This document shows positions 52,401 to 60,726 of a stretch of DNA of 64,000 nucleotides, piece after piece; position 1 is the first letter of the stretch, and each line of letters begins with the position of its first letter. The position numbers were made by a program, and so were the translations under genes. Under the pieces are notes generated by a model. That model searched no databases, was not told the DNA's origin, and worked only from the letters and a program-made list of their open reading frames with translations. The DNA comes from Gallionella sp. (GTDB lineage Bacteria; Pseudomonadota; Gammaproteobacteria; Burkholderiales; Gallionellaceae), in contig JAQTUP010000010.1 of NCBI GenBank assembly GCA_028707275.1, forward strand, positions 1-64,000, given 5' to 3'.

Positions 52401-52773
52401 TTAATTCCAGATGGGTGCGCACCCGGGCCAGCAACTCGTCACGCTGATAGGGTTTGGTAACGTAGTCTACTGCGCCCATATTGAAACCTTGCAGCTTCGC
52501 GTCCGTTTCAGAAACGGCCGTGACGAAGATCACCGGAACATCCCGCGTGGCGGGATTGGCCTTAAGGCGCCTGCACACTTCATATCCATCCATCCCGGGC
52601 ATGTGAACATCCAGCAACACCAGTTCAGGCGGATTGCCGGTGGCCGCGCGCAAAGCCAGTTCGCCGCTGATCGCAGAACGCACCTCATAACCTTCCCGCC
52701 TGAGGATGTCCGTCAGCAACCTCAAAGAGTCCGGCGTATCATCGACTGCGAGTATCTTGCCTTTATACGTCAT
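49414..52773 (-). CDS. REC-PAS3-GGDEF-EAL-REC response regulator
   Basis: Encodes 1119 residues. Receiver domain 1-120 (phosphoacceptor D55 in LLDVHMPGMDG, Lys in VTKPYQRDE), then a coiled linker, three PAS domains (about 150-530), GGDEF (540-700; RLGGDEFVIVM intact), EAL (715-960; EALLRWQHP, ELTEG, DDFGTGYSSLSYL intact) and a second receiver (975-1095; VIVSDQRMPEMNG, SGYTD, TKPWDDEQL) of the type found in RpfG-like proteins. Cytoplasmic. It can in principle make or break c-di-GMP. It lies between the FixJ-like regulator (60 bases) and the histidine kinase (51 bases). Confidence 0.94.
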   Translation of the reverse strand: MTYKGKILAVDDTPDSLRLLTDILRREGYEVRSAISGELALRAATGNPPELVLLDVHMPGMDGYEVCRRLKANPATRDVPVIFVTAVSETDAKLQGFNMGAVDYVTKPYQRDELLARVRTHLELNRLRHHLEHLVDERTAELRESAEHVRRSESHFRAYFERSMVGMSATSPEKGLLEVNDTLCAILGYTRDELMRLTWSELTHPDDLAANEILHDRILSGEIEEYTMDKRYIRRDGSLVYACIAARALRRMDGSIDYMVVLIEDITERELQKTEIVAAHERLSTLIEAIPDAVFFNDGEGRLQITNESAKQMFQLHDLPWQGKTEMELADLQPAFRAVYEECLAGNEKAWQAGRLVVGEESLTTEDGLRVIMETRKMPLFGKGGQREGLAIIGRDITERRRAEVELLLYGRALEASVNSIMIVDARRPESPIIYVNPAFTSITGYSADEVLGQNPRLLQGSDRDQPEIENIRSAMREERNGQAILRNYRKDGSLFWNELYVSPVCGDKGEVTHFIGVARDITRRKGYEAELERMANFDTLTGLPNRNLFYDRLSQAVVHAQRTSGIMAAVVLDLDGFNLINDSLGHHAGDLLLQEVARRLSDCVREVDTVARLGGDEFVIVMPRLEKEEDAVAIAEKLLHAFTLFMHCESEKMYVTASIGIAIYPRDGTDADSLFKHADLAMYRAKELGRNRYQFYAPEMNRRATEYLRMGNDLHQALECGEFTLHYQPQVDLQSGRIIGAEALLRWQHPVSGWVSPAVFIPVAEECGMIVPIGTWVLQQACLTAKAWHDQGYHIVIAVNLSARQIREPGFVKVVQDALHAAGLEARYLELELTEGILIEQADFVFTVFRQLREMGVELSIDDFGTGYSSLSYLKRFPIGRLKIDQSFIRDIASDPEDAAIVGAIVSMSRNLKLKVIAEGVETIEQLAFLRQRNCDEIQGYYFSRPLPIADITALLQQKKRLVPAGNDGLQTPVLLLLDDEESVLSSLVRVLRREGYRILKTTSAHEALGMLAVNEVGVIVSDQRMPEMNGVEFLRRAKLLHPNSMRIVLSGYTDLKSVTDAINEGAVYKFLTKPWDDEQLRGRIREAFQSYQIKKEHASLVTQLAAANEALSRTRLK

Positions 52774-52833
52774 TTAGCATTTACCGTTTGGTTCGTCTGC
52801 AAGGCATTCAGATTCGCCGGGCATGTCGACGGT

Positions 52834-53487
52834 TCACGGCTGAACATCGACAGCTCCCCGTGAATACTTGCGTATGCAATGGCATCCGGATATTGTCGCA
52901 ACCATGCGCACCAATTCGACAGGCGTAGCGATGCCCATTTTTTTCTTTACCCGGGATCTGTGAAATTCCACGGTGCGGGCGCTCATGTTCAACTGGGCGG
53001 CGATCTCGCGGCTCGATTTGCCATCGAACATGCTGTTCATTATTTCCCGCTCGCGCCGGGTGAGCTCTGCATGACGCAGCAATACCTCTGCGCGGAGCCG
53101 GAGGGCGTGCCGGTTGGCGCGATCCATTTCGATCGCATGGCGGACGGCCTTCAACAAAGCCCCGCCGTCGAATGGTTTTTCGAAAAAATCCAGGGCGCCG
53201 CCCTTGAGCATCTCCATGGCGCTGCGCGCATCGTTTGAACGGGTGAGAATGATGACCGGAAGGATGCTTTTTCGCTGGACGAGCAGGCTGTGGAATTCGC
53301 TCCCGCTGATTCCCGGCAAGGACGTATCCAGCAACAAACAACCCGGATATTCAGGGTCCAGCTTCGCCAAAAAGGCTTCGGTGCTGGTAAATATTTCACA
53401 GCTCAGCTTTGCCGACTCAAATAAATCGGACAGCGTATCGAGTACGGCAGGCTCTTCAGCGATGACAAATACGGCAGGGCTTTGCAT
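52834..53487 (-). CDS. FixJ/LuxR-type two-component response regulator
   Basis: Encodes 217 residues from the ATG at 53487; an earlier ATG at 53580 would add 31 unconserved residues and neither has a strong ribosome site. REC domain with acceptor Asp in CLLLDTSLPGISG and Lys in FFEKPFDGGALL, then a linker and a LuxR helix-turn-helix (LTRREREIMNSMFDGKSSREIAAQLNMSARTVEFHRSRVKKKMG). A short cysteine-containing tail follows. Probable transcription factor for the signalling operon and other targets. First gene before the GGDEF-EAL gene. Confidence 0.9.
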   Translation of the reverse strand: MQSPAVFVIAEEPAVLDTLSDLFESAKLSCEIFTSTEAFLAKLDPEYPGCLLLDTSLPGISGSEFHSLLVQRKSILPVIILTRSNDARSAMEMLKGGALDFFEKPFDGGALLKAVRHAIEMDRANRHALRLRAEVLLRHAELTRREREIMNSMFDGKSSREIAAQLNMSARTVEFHRSRVKKKMGIATPVELVRMVATISGCHCIRKYSRGAVDVQP

Positions 53488-53697
53488 AAGTTTTTTCAGG
53501 TAAAAACAATTCTCTTGCCCCTCCTTCAATGTAGATGCCTCATGGATGCCACGGCACCAGCTTGAATTCAGATTATGCATCTTGGTGTAATTTTAAGGTT
53601 TTTATAGGGATGATCCTATGCGAAACTATAAGTGAATTAAGCCGTGAAGCATATACGTAGATATACCTGAAAACGCCCCGGCTATTTCATTTTTCGG

Positions 53698-54122
53698 CTA
53701 TTTCAGGTTGACCAGATGAAGCAAGCCCAGCAAATTGTCGGCCTGCATTTTCTGCATCACGGCGGCTCGATGCCCCTCGATGGTTCTGACACTCACGCCC
53801 AGCTGTCTGGCGGTCGCCTTGCTGGTCTTGCCTTTTAGCATTTCGTCCATCACTTCAAGCTCGCGCCGGGTCAGTCCTGCAAGTTTTGCATCGCGTTCGG
53901 CCCGGAGGCGGCTCTCGCGAAAAAGCGCGTCCAGTTCGATGGCGTGCCGACACTCTCGATCAATGCGGCCGCCGAACTGAACGTCTCGGCATGCAAACCG
54001 GCGCGTCTGAAGACACGCGCCAGGGAATGGAGCATATCCTGTTCATCATCCACGATATATACAGTCGGCCCGATGAACGAATCGCCGCCCGTGGAAAATG
54101 CATTGGTGTTTGTCACGATCAT
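53698..54122 (-). pseudogene. Broken FixJ-type response regulator
   Basis: The first part reads a receiver start (TVYIVDDEQDMLHSLARVFRRAGL) and stops at a TGA after 83 codons. In the next frame, from about 53950 down, the reading continues as RHAIELDALFRESRLRAERD, then LTRRELEVMDEMLKGKTSKA and TARQLGVSVRTIEGHRAAVM, a full LuxR HTH, ending TAG at 53698. The receiver core with the phosphorylated Asp and conserved Lys (about 70 codons) is missing at the join, which also shifts the frame. An internal deletion has inactivated a paralogue of the neighbouring regulator. Confidence 0.8.
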
Positions 54123-54214
54123 AGCAACAGATTTAATTTCGACGCAAGTTGACGATGGCCGGGGACAGCCAGACTGCTGAATCGGCCGGGTGCGCCGTGT
54201 GAAAAAAACCGGCG

Positions 54215-55159
54215 TTATCTTCTCTGGCGCAGTTTCTCCAGGCGGGCTTTGAGTTCGGGCAAAACGGCGGCGACCGCTTTTTCGCCTTCGAGTATGGCCA
54301 GATGCCTGTCATCAAGACTCCCCTGCGCGATCGCACGGGTCGCCGGACGTATCACGATGTCGGCATTGGCCAGTTCATAGCGGTTGATGGTCTGGCTCAT
54401 GATATCGAAGGTCTGCAACAGGACATTCACCGTGGTATCTGTCTTGTTGTTTTTGGGCAGATTGGAGATATTCACCGCGATGACAAAATCGGCGCCCAGC
54501 GCACGCGCCACGCTGCTCGGAACTGGCCTGACCAGCCCTCCGTCCACATAGCTTTTTCCGTTGATGACCACAGGCTGGAATACGCCGGGCACGGCACAGG
54601 AGGCGCTGACCGCGATGCCCGTGTTGCCGGTGCGAAAAACGATGGTCTCGCCGGTTGCAAGTTCAGTCGCGACCACCGCGAAGGTGCGGCGCAGCTTTTC
54701 CAGCGGCGCATACTTCACGGCCTGATTAATGAATGTCTCCAGCGGTTTTCCGGTAAACAATCCCCGGTTGGGCCATGACCAGTCTATGACCCGCTCCTCC
54801 TTCATCGGAATGGATATTTCCTGCAACTGAAAGCCGGTGTAACCTGAAGCATACAGTGCGCCGATTGCCGAGCCGACACTGGTGCCGACGATGATATCCG
54901 GAAAGATGCCCTGCGCTTCTAACGCCTTGATGACCCCGACATGCGCAAAGCCGCGCGTACCGCCGCCGCCCAGAACCAGTGCGATTTTGGGCGGCGGCTT
55001 GACGACGACGGGGATAACGGGAGCTGCTGGCAAACTGGCCACTGGCGCGCTGCTGCAAGCGGTCAGCAAGACGGCCAAGGACAGCACGCCGTATCGCAAC
55101 AGTCCTGCCGCCACCGTGCGCAGCTCTCCCCAAATACCCACCGCGTCAGACAACATCAT
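54215..55159 (-). CDS. Patatin-like phospholipase, putative lipoprotein (RssA-like)
   Basis: Encodes 314 residues. A hydrophobic segment with lipobox LLTACSS near residue 35 suggests a lipid-anchored protein. Patatin catalytic features: oxyanion GGGGTRGFAHVG, nucleophile serine in GTSVGS, and catalytic Asp in YVDGGLVRPVP. Known members are lipid acyl hydrolases of the Ser-Asp dyad type. Its substrate is unknown. It is 31 bases downstream of rhlE and may be co-transcribed. Confidence 0.88.
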   Translation of the reverse strand: MMLSDAVGIWGELRTVAAGLLRYGVLSLAVLLTACSSAPVASLPAAPVIPVVVKPPPKIALVLGGGGTRGFAHVGVIKALEAQGIFPDIIVGTSVGSAIGALYASGYTGFQLQEISIPMKEERVIDWSWPNRGLFTGKPLETFINQAVKYAPLEKLRRTFAVVATELATGETIVFRTGNTGIAVSASCAVPGVFQPVVINGKSYVDGGLVRPVPSSVARALGADFVIAVNISNLPKNNKTDTTVNVLLQTFDIMSQTINRYELANADIVIRPATRAIAQGSLDDRHLAILEGEKAVAAVLPELKARLEKLRQRR

Positions 55160-55190
55160 GAATCCTGTTCACAGACCTTCCCGCCTGTCA

Positions 55191-56558
55191 TTAATTATTC
55201 TCTTCGACGACCTTGCGCCGCACGAACAACGCGGGGATCTGGCGTCCGCTCACCTTGGCCGCGACCGGCTCATTGACGCGCGTGCTCGCACCGATCGAGG
55301 GCTCATAAGGCTTGTTGAACCAGGCATCATGAACCGGTTTTTTCGAAGAGCCGATATGTGGGGCACGAATCTTTACATGATGAGGCTCGCTGCGTTCTGC
55401 ACGCACAGCGACAGGTGGCGGCAGAGGCTCTGCCCGTTGAATCTGGCACTTGATGAGCTTCTCGATTTCAACCAAGTATTTTTCCTCTTCAGGCGCGACC
55501 AGTGAAATAGCCACCCCATAAGCGCCCGCGCGACCGGTACGACCGATGCGATGCACATAATCCTCCGCCGCACTCGGGATTTCATAGTTGATCACCAGGG
55601 GCAGCTGGTCTATGTCCAGCCCGCGAGCGGCCACGTCGGTGGCGATCAGCACGGTAACCTTGCCGGATTTGAAGGCGTCCAGCGCCTGCATGCGCTCTAA
55701 CTGACTCTTATCGCCATGTATCGCGTCGGCCGCAAATCCTTCTCGCTGCAACTGGCGCGCGATGCGACTGGCTGTGAGCTTGGTTTTTGTAAACACCAAA
55801 GCTTGTCTGGCATCACTGCCACGCAACAGCTGAGCTAACAGCGCATGTTTTTCTGCATGTCCTGCCAGATAGACCTTTTGCGTGATATTTTCAGACGCAG
55901 CATTGCTGCGCGCCACCTCGATGAGCCTGGGATTAACCAGAAACTCGGCCGACAGCTTTTTAATTTCAGCGGAGAAGGTGGCAGAAAACATCAGATTCTG
56001 CCGCTGTTTGGGCAGCAGCGCCAAAATACGCTTCAAATCCGGCATAAAGCCCATATCCAGCATGCGATCGGCTTCATCTAACACCAGCATTTGCACCTGA
56101 TTGAGCTGCACGGATTTTTGCTCGATATGATCGAGCAGGCGGCCGGGTGTGGCGACCAGCACTTCCACCCCCGCTCGCAGTTGTGGCGTCTGAGTCTTGA
56201 TATCCACCCCGCCAAACACCACCAAGGATCGCAAATGACTGTGCTTTGCATAAGCCTTCACGCTCGCTTCCACCTGAATCGCCAACTCGCGGGTCGGCAC
56301 CAGGATCAGCGCCCGCACCGCATGACGCGCAGGAGACGGGCTGGCGCTGGCAAAGGGCAATAATTTTTGCAGCATGGGCAGGGCAAAAGCGGCTGTCTTG
56401 CCCGTGCCCGTTTGCGCGCCTGCCATCAGATCGCAGCCGTCCAGCACCAGCGGAATCGCTTGCGCCTGTATCGGTGTGGGGATGGTATAGCCGGATTCGG
56501 TAAGTGCCCTCAGTATTTCAGGCGCCAGATTCAGGTCTGCAAAACTTATGTTATTCAA
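55191..56558 (-). CDS. rhlE: DEAD-box RNA helicase RhlE
   Basis: Encodes 455 residues from a TTG start. The motifs are in order: Q motif GYTIPTPIQAQAIP, AGAQTGTGKTAAF (I), PTRELA (Ia), TPGRLLDH (Ib), VLDEADRMLDMGF (II), FSATF (III), VFTKTK (IV), ATDVAARGLDI (V) and HRIGRTGRAG (VI). The basic C-terminal tail (from about 380) fits RhlE. It remodels RNA duplexes in ribosome assembly or mRNA decay. Confidence 0.95.
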   Translation of the reverse strand: MNNISFADLNLAPEILRALTESGYTIPTPIQAQAIPLVLDGCDLMAGAQTGTGKTAAFALPMLQKLLPFASASPSPARHAVRALILVPTRELAIQVEASVKAYAKHSHLRSLVVFGGVDIKTQTPQLRAGVEVLVATPGRLLDHIEQKSVQLNQVQMLVLDEADRMLDMGFMPDLKRILALLPKQRQNLMFSATFSAEIKKLSAEFLVNPRLIEVARSNAASENITQKVYLAGHAEKHALLAQLLRGSDARQALVFTKTKLTASRIARQLQREGFAADAIHGDKSQLERMQALDAFKSGKVTVLIATDVAARGLDIDQLPLVINYEIPSAAEDYVHRIGRTGRAGAYGVAISLVAPEEEKYLVEIEKLIKCQIQRAEPLPPPVAVRAERSEPHHVKIRAPHIGSSKKPVHDAWFNKPYEPSIGASTRVNEPVAAKVSGRQIPALFVRRKVVEENN

Positions 56559-56673
56559 TATGTTATCTCTTTACAGTAAACGGGGAAGGCGGATAAAACG
56601 TTTGCATTATACGCGTAAAGCCCAAATACCGTTTTAAGCTGTCGTAAGGTAAAAACATGAATGTCATGTACGG

Positions 56674-57450
56674 CTACTGGCGTTGGCGCACCGCTTCAAA
56701 CAAACAGATCGCGGTGGCGGCGGCCACATTCAACGATTCAACACGGCCTGGCATGGGGATCAAGACAGGATGGGTCGCCTCTGCCAGTAATTCATCGGAA
56801 ATGCCAGTGCCTTCGTTACCCATCATGAACGCGATTTTGCCGGTCAGCTTGCATTCATACAAACTGAGCTCAGCCTTGAGCGAAGTGGCCAGCAGCATGC
56901 CCGGAAAACTTTTGGCCACGCCCGCCAGATCCGCCTGCTCAATGATATTCAGGCAAAAATGCCCGCCCATCGCCGCGCGCAATACCCTGGGCGACCAGGC
57001 GTCAGCACAGGCGGGCGACAAAAATACCGTATCGCAACCGGCGGCAGCGGCCGAGCGCAACATGGAACCCAGATTGCCCGGATCCTGAATGTCTTCGAGC
57101 AGCAACGCGAAGTTGCAACTCGACGCAAGGAAAGTTGCACAAGGCAGCTCAATCAGCGCGAGAATGCCGGTCGGCGTCTTTAAATCGCTCAGTTCTGCAA
57201 ACAATCTGTCATCCAGCTGTGTGACTTGCACGGTATTCATGCGCGCCAACAGGGCCGCAATTTCATTGTCTTGCAGCGCGGCTGCATTGAGCAACACATG
57301 CAGCGGCACACCGTCCGCATCCAGATAAGCTGCCAGCAAGTGCGCACCGTCGAGCAGAGTCTGCCCTGCCCGCCCTCGCTGGCGCGCGGATTCTGTGAGT
57401 TTTAAGAGCTGCTTGAAAAATGGATTATCGCGGGAGCAAATTAGCTTCAT
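56674..57450 (-). CDS. TrmH/SpoU-family RNA methyltransferase
   Basis: Encodes 258 residues. The N-terminal substrate-binding domain (KLICSRDNPFFKQLLKL) leads to a SPOUT domain with the three motifs LEDIQDPGNLGSMLRSAAAAG (1), FMMGNEGTGI (2) and IPMPGRVESLNVAAATAICLFE (3). It 2'-O-methylates a ribose in rRNA or tRNA, most like RlmB-type enzymes. Single gene with 232 bases of spacer upstream. Confidence 0.92.
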   Translation of the reverse strand: MKLICSRDNPFFKQLLKLTESARQRGRAGQTLLDGAHLLAAYLDADGVPLHVLLNAAALQDNEIAALLARMNTVQVTQLDDRLFAELSDLKTPTGILALIELPCATFLASSCNFALLLEDIQDPGNLGSMLRSAAAAGCDTVFLSPACADAWSPRVLRAAMGGHFCLNIIEQADLAGVAKSFPGMLLATSLKAELSLYECKLTGKIAFMMGNEGTGISDELLAEATHPVLIPMPGRVESLNVAAATAICLFEAVRQRQ

Positions 57451-57682
57451 GTTACGAATTTAAAAAACCTCTATGTAAAAGCGAATACGACCGCCACAGC
57501 CCTGGTGGCTATTTTTGGCCGACTGCCAGATTAACAGATTGCAACTGCCATCGCCCGGGAATGCGCCCGGTCGGGCATGACGGCGATTAACCTTTTTTAA
57601 ATAAATTAGTACCAGAGTTAAATAGTAGGTTATACTTCGCCCAGCAAAAAACCGAACCTCATACTCTAAAAGGAAAAATATT

Positions 57683-58090
57683 ATGGCCAATCTGGAACAA
57701 ACAATTGCAGCCTCCGTCAGCAGCATCCCTGAATGTCTCGCAGGCGGCTATATCGACATCTCTTCCGGCATGCTGCTGGGGGTCAAGACCGTTGACTCTC
57801 ACCCGTCCGAGGTGATCGACATGCTGGCGGCCGCGACAGGAGACCTGTTCGCCGGCAAGAACGTTGTCGCCATCGAGAATATGTTCAAAAAATCGCGCGG
57901 CCTGACCATGGACGACCATCACTACTTCCAGGAAATCATCGTCAACAGCGACAACCTGATTCACCTGTTCATGCGCGGCAAACGCTACCCTGACTACGTG
58001 GCCTGCTTCGTCTGCCGCAAGACGGCCAACCTGGGCATGGCGCTGACCAAGGCGCGTGCAGCAATGCCTACCATCGAAGCTGCCGTATAA
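57683..58090 (+). CDS. Small Roadblock/LC7-like protein beside cphA
   Basis: Encodes 135 residues from the ATG at 57683, with AAAAGGAAAAAT upstream and a possible -10 TATACT at 57631-57636. The pattern IPECLAGGYIDISSGMLLGVKT, then a helix, then HYFQEIIVNSDNLIHLFMRG and YVACFVCRKTANLGMALTKA fits the alpha/beta Roadblock/LC7 (MglB-like) fold. Such proteins bind small GTPases or act as dimeric scaffolds. No GTPase partner is in the window. It is convergent with cphA and ends in a shared terminator. Function unknown. Confidence 0.7.
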   Translation: MANLEQTIAASVSSIPECLAGGYIDISSGMLLGVKTVDSHPSEVIDMLAAATGDLFAGKNVVAIENMFKKSRGLTMDDHHYFQEIIVNSDNLIHLFMRGKRYPDYVACFVCRKTANLGMALTKARAAMPTIEAAV

Positions 58091-58106
58091 ATACAACCAG
58101 CCCGCG

Positions 58107-58137
58107 AAAAGGGGATGCAAGAGAGCATCCCCCTTTT
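58107..58137. terminator. Bidirectional terminator between the Roadblock-like gene and cphA
   Basis: AAAAGGGGATGC (58107-58118), loop AAGAGA, GCATCCCCCTTTT (58125-58137). A strong GC stem with A-run on one side and T-run on the other, so it can end transcription from both strands. It lies 16 bases after the small gene and just before the cphA stop. Confidence 0.85.
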
Positions 58138-58139
58138 GT

Positions 58140-60710
58140 TCAGACTTCCGCTATTCTTTTCCCGATATGGGCGAGCGCCTCATCGACCTGATCGATCAGA
58201 ATCAGGCATAAATCACCCGCCTCAAGGCGCGAGAGCGCAGTGTCGATGGCCAGAAACTCACCATTGATTTCACAGCTTATTTTCGCGCGTTTTGCATTGG
58301 ACAGGCCATCTCTTAACAAGCCCAGCACTTCGCCGTCCGCACGACCCCGCTGGCACTGATCCTGATACAAAATCACCTCATCGAACACTTCTCCCAGCAT
58401 CTCGGTCTGAAGACGAATATCCTCATCGCGCCTGTCGCCCGCGCCGCTGATCACGACCATACGTCTTTTGGCAGGAATATTTTCGACAGCCGAAATCAAG
58501 GCTTGTATCGCATCAGGATTATGCCCGTAGTCAGCAATGACGGACGCGCCTTTATAATCGAAGAAATTAAAACGCCCCGGAGCCGTTGCCGCATCATTGA
58601 CAAAGGTGGACAACCCCTGACGTATCGTATCCCAGTCCACATCGAGCGCCCAGGCCGCTGCAATGGACGCCATCGCGTTCTCGATCTGAAAACCTATCGT
58701 GCCGCCCCGGGTGATCGGAATTTGCTTCAATTCGATGCGCTGCTCAACCTTGTTTTCGCAGGCCACGATCTGGTGGTTATCGACATACACCACGCGCCGC
58801 CCCTGTGCCCGGTGCGCCGCCATCACAGGATGGTGACGATCTGCCGCAAAAAAGGTCACTGAGCCCGGACAGACATCGGCCATGGCAGCAGACATGGCGT
58901 CCGCCGCATTGAGCACGGCCACGCCGGTTGGCGCTACATTCTGCACGACGACCCGTTTGACCACACTTAAATCTTCCACCGTGCTGATGTAATTGAGCCC
59001 CAGGTGATCGCCCATGCCGATATTGGTCACAACGGCCACATCGCAACGGTCAAATGCCAGCCCTTCGCGCAAAACGCCACCGCGCGCCGTCTCGAAAACA
59101 GCCGCGTCCACATCCGGGTGCAGCAACACATTGCGCGCACTCTTAGGACCGCTGCAATCCCCGGTGTCGATGCGCCGCCCCTCTATGTACACGCCATCCG
59201 AGTTGGTCATACCCACCCGCAGCCCCCCGCAGCCCAGGATATGCGAGATCAGTCTGACCGTGGTGGTCTTGCCATTGGTGCCGGCCACAGCCACCAGCGG
59301 GATCCTCCCGTCTTCGCCCTGGTTGAACATCAAGGACGCAATGGCGTCACCCACTGCGCGTCCCTTGCCGAACGAAGGCTGCAAGTGCATGCGCAATCCG
59401 GGCGCCGCATTCACTTCGACAATCCCGCCGCCTTGCTCATCGAGCGATCTTAAAACGCTGTCACACACCACATCCACACCACAAATATCAAGACCTACCA
59501 TTTGTGCGGCTGCCACCGCACTGGCCGCCAGATCAGGATGCACATCATCGGTGACATCGGTCGCCGTGCCGCCTGTGCTCAGGTTTGCATTATTGCGCAG
59601 CACCACACACTCACCCTTCGCGGGAATCGAGTCTGCCGTATGCCCCTGCACCTGCAATCTGGCCAGAGCAATGCTGTCTATATGCATTTTGGTCAGCGAA
59701 GTCGCATGACCTTCGCCTCGCCTCGGGTCTGAATTGACCTGCTCGACCAGTTCGCGCACGGTTTGCACGCCATCCCCTATCACCATGGGCGGTTCGCGCC
59801 GTGCGGCGGCCACGAGCTGGCGCCCCACCACCAGCATGCGAAAATCACTGCCGGGAATGAATCGTTCCACCAACACCTCCGAACCGATTCGGGCAGCGGC
59901 ATCATAGGCAATATTCAGGTGCTCGCGCGTCACGATGTTGACCGTCACGCCTTTCCCCTGATTGCCGTCCAGTGGCTTGACCACCACAGGCCCTGCAATC
60001 TCGCACATGGCACGCCAGGCATCCTCGGCATCCGTCACGGGGCGACCTTGCGGCACGGGTACGCCCGCCGCTTCCAGCAGTTTCTTGGTTAATTCCTTGT
60101 CTTGCGCGATGGCTTCACCAATCGCACTGCTTTGATCTGTCTCGGCAGCCTGAATACGTCTTTGTTTGCTTCCCCAGCCAAACTGCACCAAAGAGCCGCC
60201 GGTTAAGCGCCTGTACGGAACGCCCAGCCTGACCGCTGCTTCGACGATAGAGCCTGTGCTGGGTCCCAGACGCACGTCTTCATCAAGTTCGCGTAAAGCC
60301 GCCAGTGCTGCGGCCAGATCGAACGGGGTGTCGTCAACTGCCGCCGTGCATAACAGCTGTGCCTGTCCGAACGCCAGTCGCCCGACGGCTTCTTCTCCGT
60401 ATTCGAATACCACCTGATACACACCCGACTCCTGTGTCGCTGTCGTGCGACCAAAAGCGACCGGGCACCCGGCCTGAGCCTGCAATGCGATGGCTGCGAC
60501 TTCCAGAACATGTGCCATCGCGACCGCTTCTGCATGACCTGGCAGCCTCAACATACCGATTTCCGGAAAACGCGCACGCAAGCGCGCCTCAAAACCGTCA
60601 ATTTTTGCGACATCGCACTCCATGACAGAGCACGACACGATCGCTTCAATGGCAGTATGCCGACTCCACAGATTAGGGCCGCGCAGCGCGCGTATGCGTG
60701 ATACTTCCAT
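58140..60710 (-). CDS. cphA: Cyanophycin synthetase
   Basis: Encodes 856 residues from the ATG at 60710; the frame is open 21 codons earlier but the family begins MEVSRIRALRGPNLW. Three regions: N-terminal domain (1-160), ATP-grasp domain (about 200-470; VVKPLDGNQGKGV, GIVEVNAAPGLRMH) that adds aspartate, and Mur-ligase domain (about 490-850; P-loop GTNGKTTTVRL, APGRFNFFDYKG and DYGHNPDA) that adds arginine. It polymerises Asp-Arg into cyanophycin, a nitrogen store, in cytoplasmic granules. It follows the second cphA-like gene with a 16-base gap. Confidence 0.97.
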   Translation of the reverse strand: MEVSRIRALRGPNLWSRHTAIEAIVSCSVMECDVAKIDGFEARLRARFPEIGMLRLPGHAEAVAMAHVLEVAAIALQAQAGCPVAFGRTTATQESGVYQVVFEYGEEAVGRLAFGQAQLLCTAAVDDTPFDLAAALAALRELDEDVRLGPSTGSIVEAAVRLGVPYRRLTGGSLVQFGWGSKQRRIQAAETDQSSAIGEAIAQDKELTKKLLEAAGVPVPQGRPVTDAEDAWRAMCEIAGPVVVKPLDGNQGKGVTVNIVTREHLNIAYDAAARIGSEVLVERFIPGSDFRMLVVGRQLVAAARREPPMVIGDGVQTVRELVEQVNSDPRRGEGHATSLTKMHIDSIALARLQVQGHTADSIPAKGECVVLRNNANLSTGGTATDVTDDVHPDLAASAVAAAQMVGLDICGVDVVCDSVLRSLDEQGGGIVEVNAAPGLRMHLQPSFGKGRAVGDAIASLMFNQGEDGRIPLVAVAGTNGKTTTVRLISHILGCGGLRVGMTNSDGVYIEGRRIDTGDCSGPKSARNVLLHPDVDAAVFETARGGVLREGLAFDRCDVAVVTNIGMGDHLGLNYISTVEDLSVVKRVVVQNVAPTGVAVLNAADAMSAAMADVCPGSVTFFAADRHHPVMAAHRAQGRRVVYVDNHQIVACENKVEQRIELKQIPITRGGTIGFQIENAMASIAAAWALDVDWDTIRQGLSTFVNDAATAPGRFNFFDYKGASVIADYGHNPDAIQALISAVENIPAKRRMVVISGAGDRRDEDIRLQTEMLGEVFDEVILYQDQCQRGRADGEVLGLLRDGLSNAKRAKISCEINGEFLAIDTALSRLEAGDLCLILIDQVDEALAHIGKRIAEV

Positions 60711-60726
60711 TAAAAACTTCCTTGTA

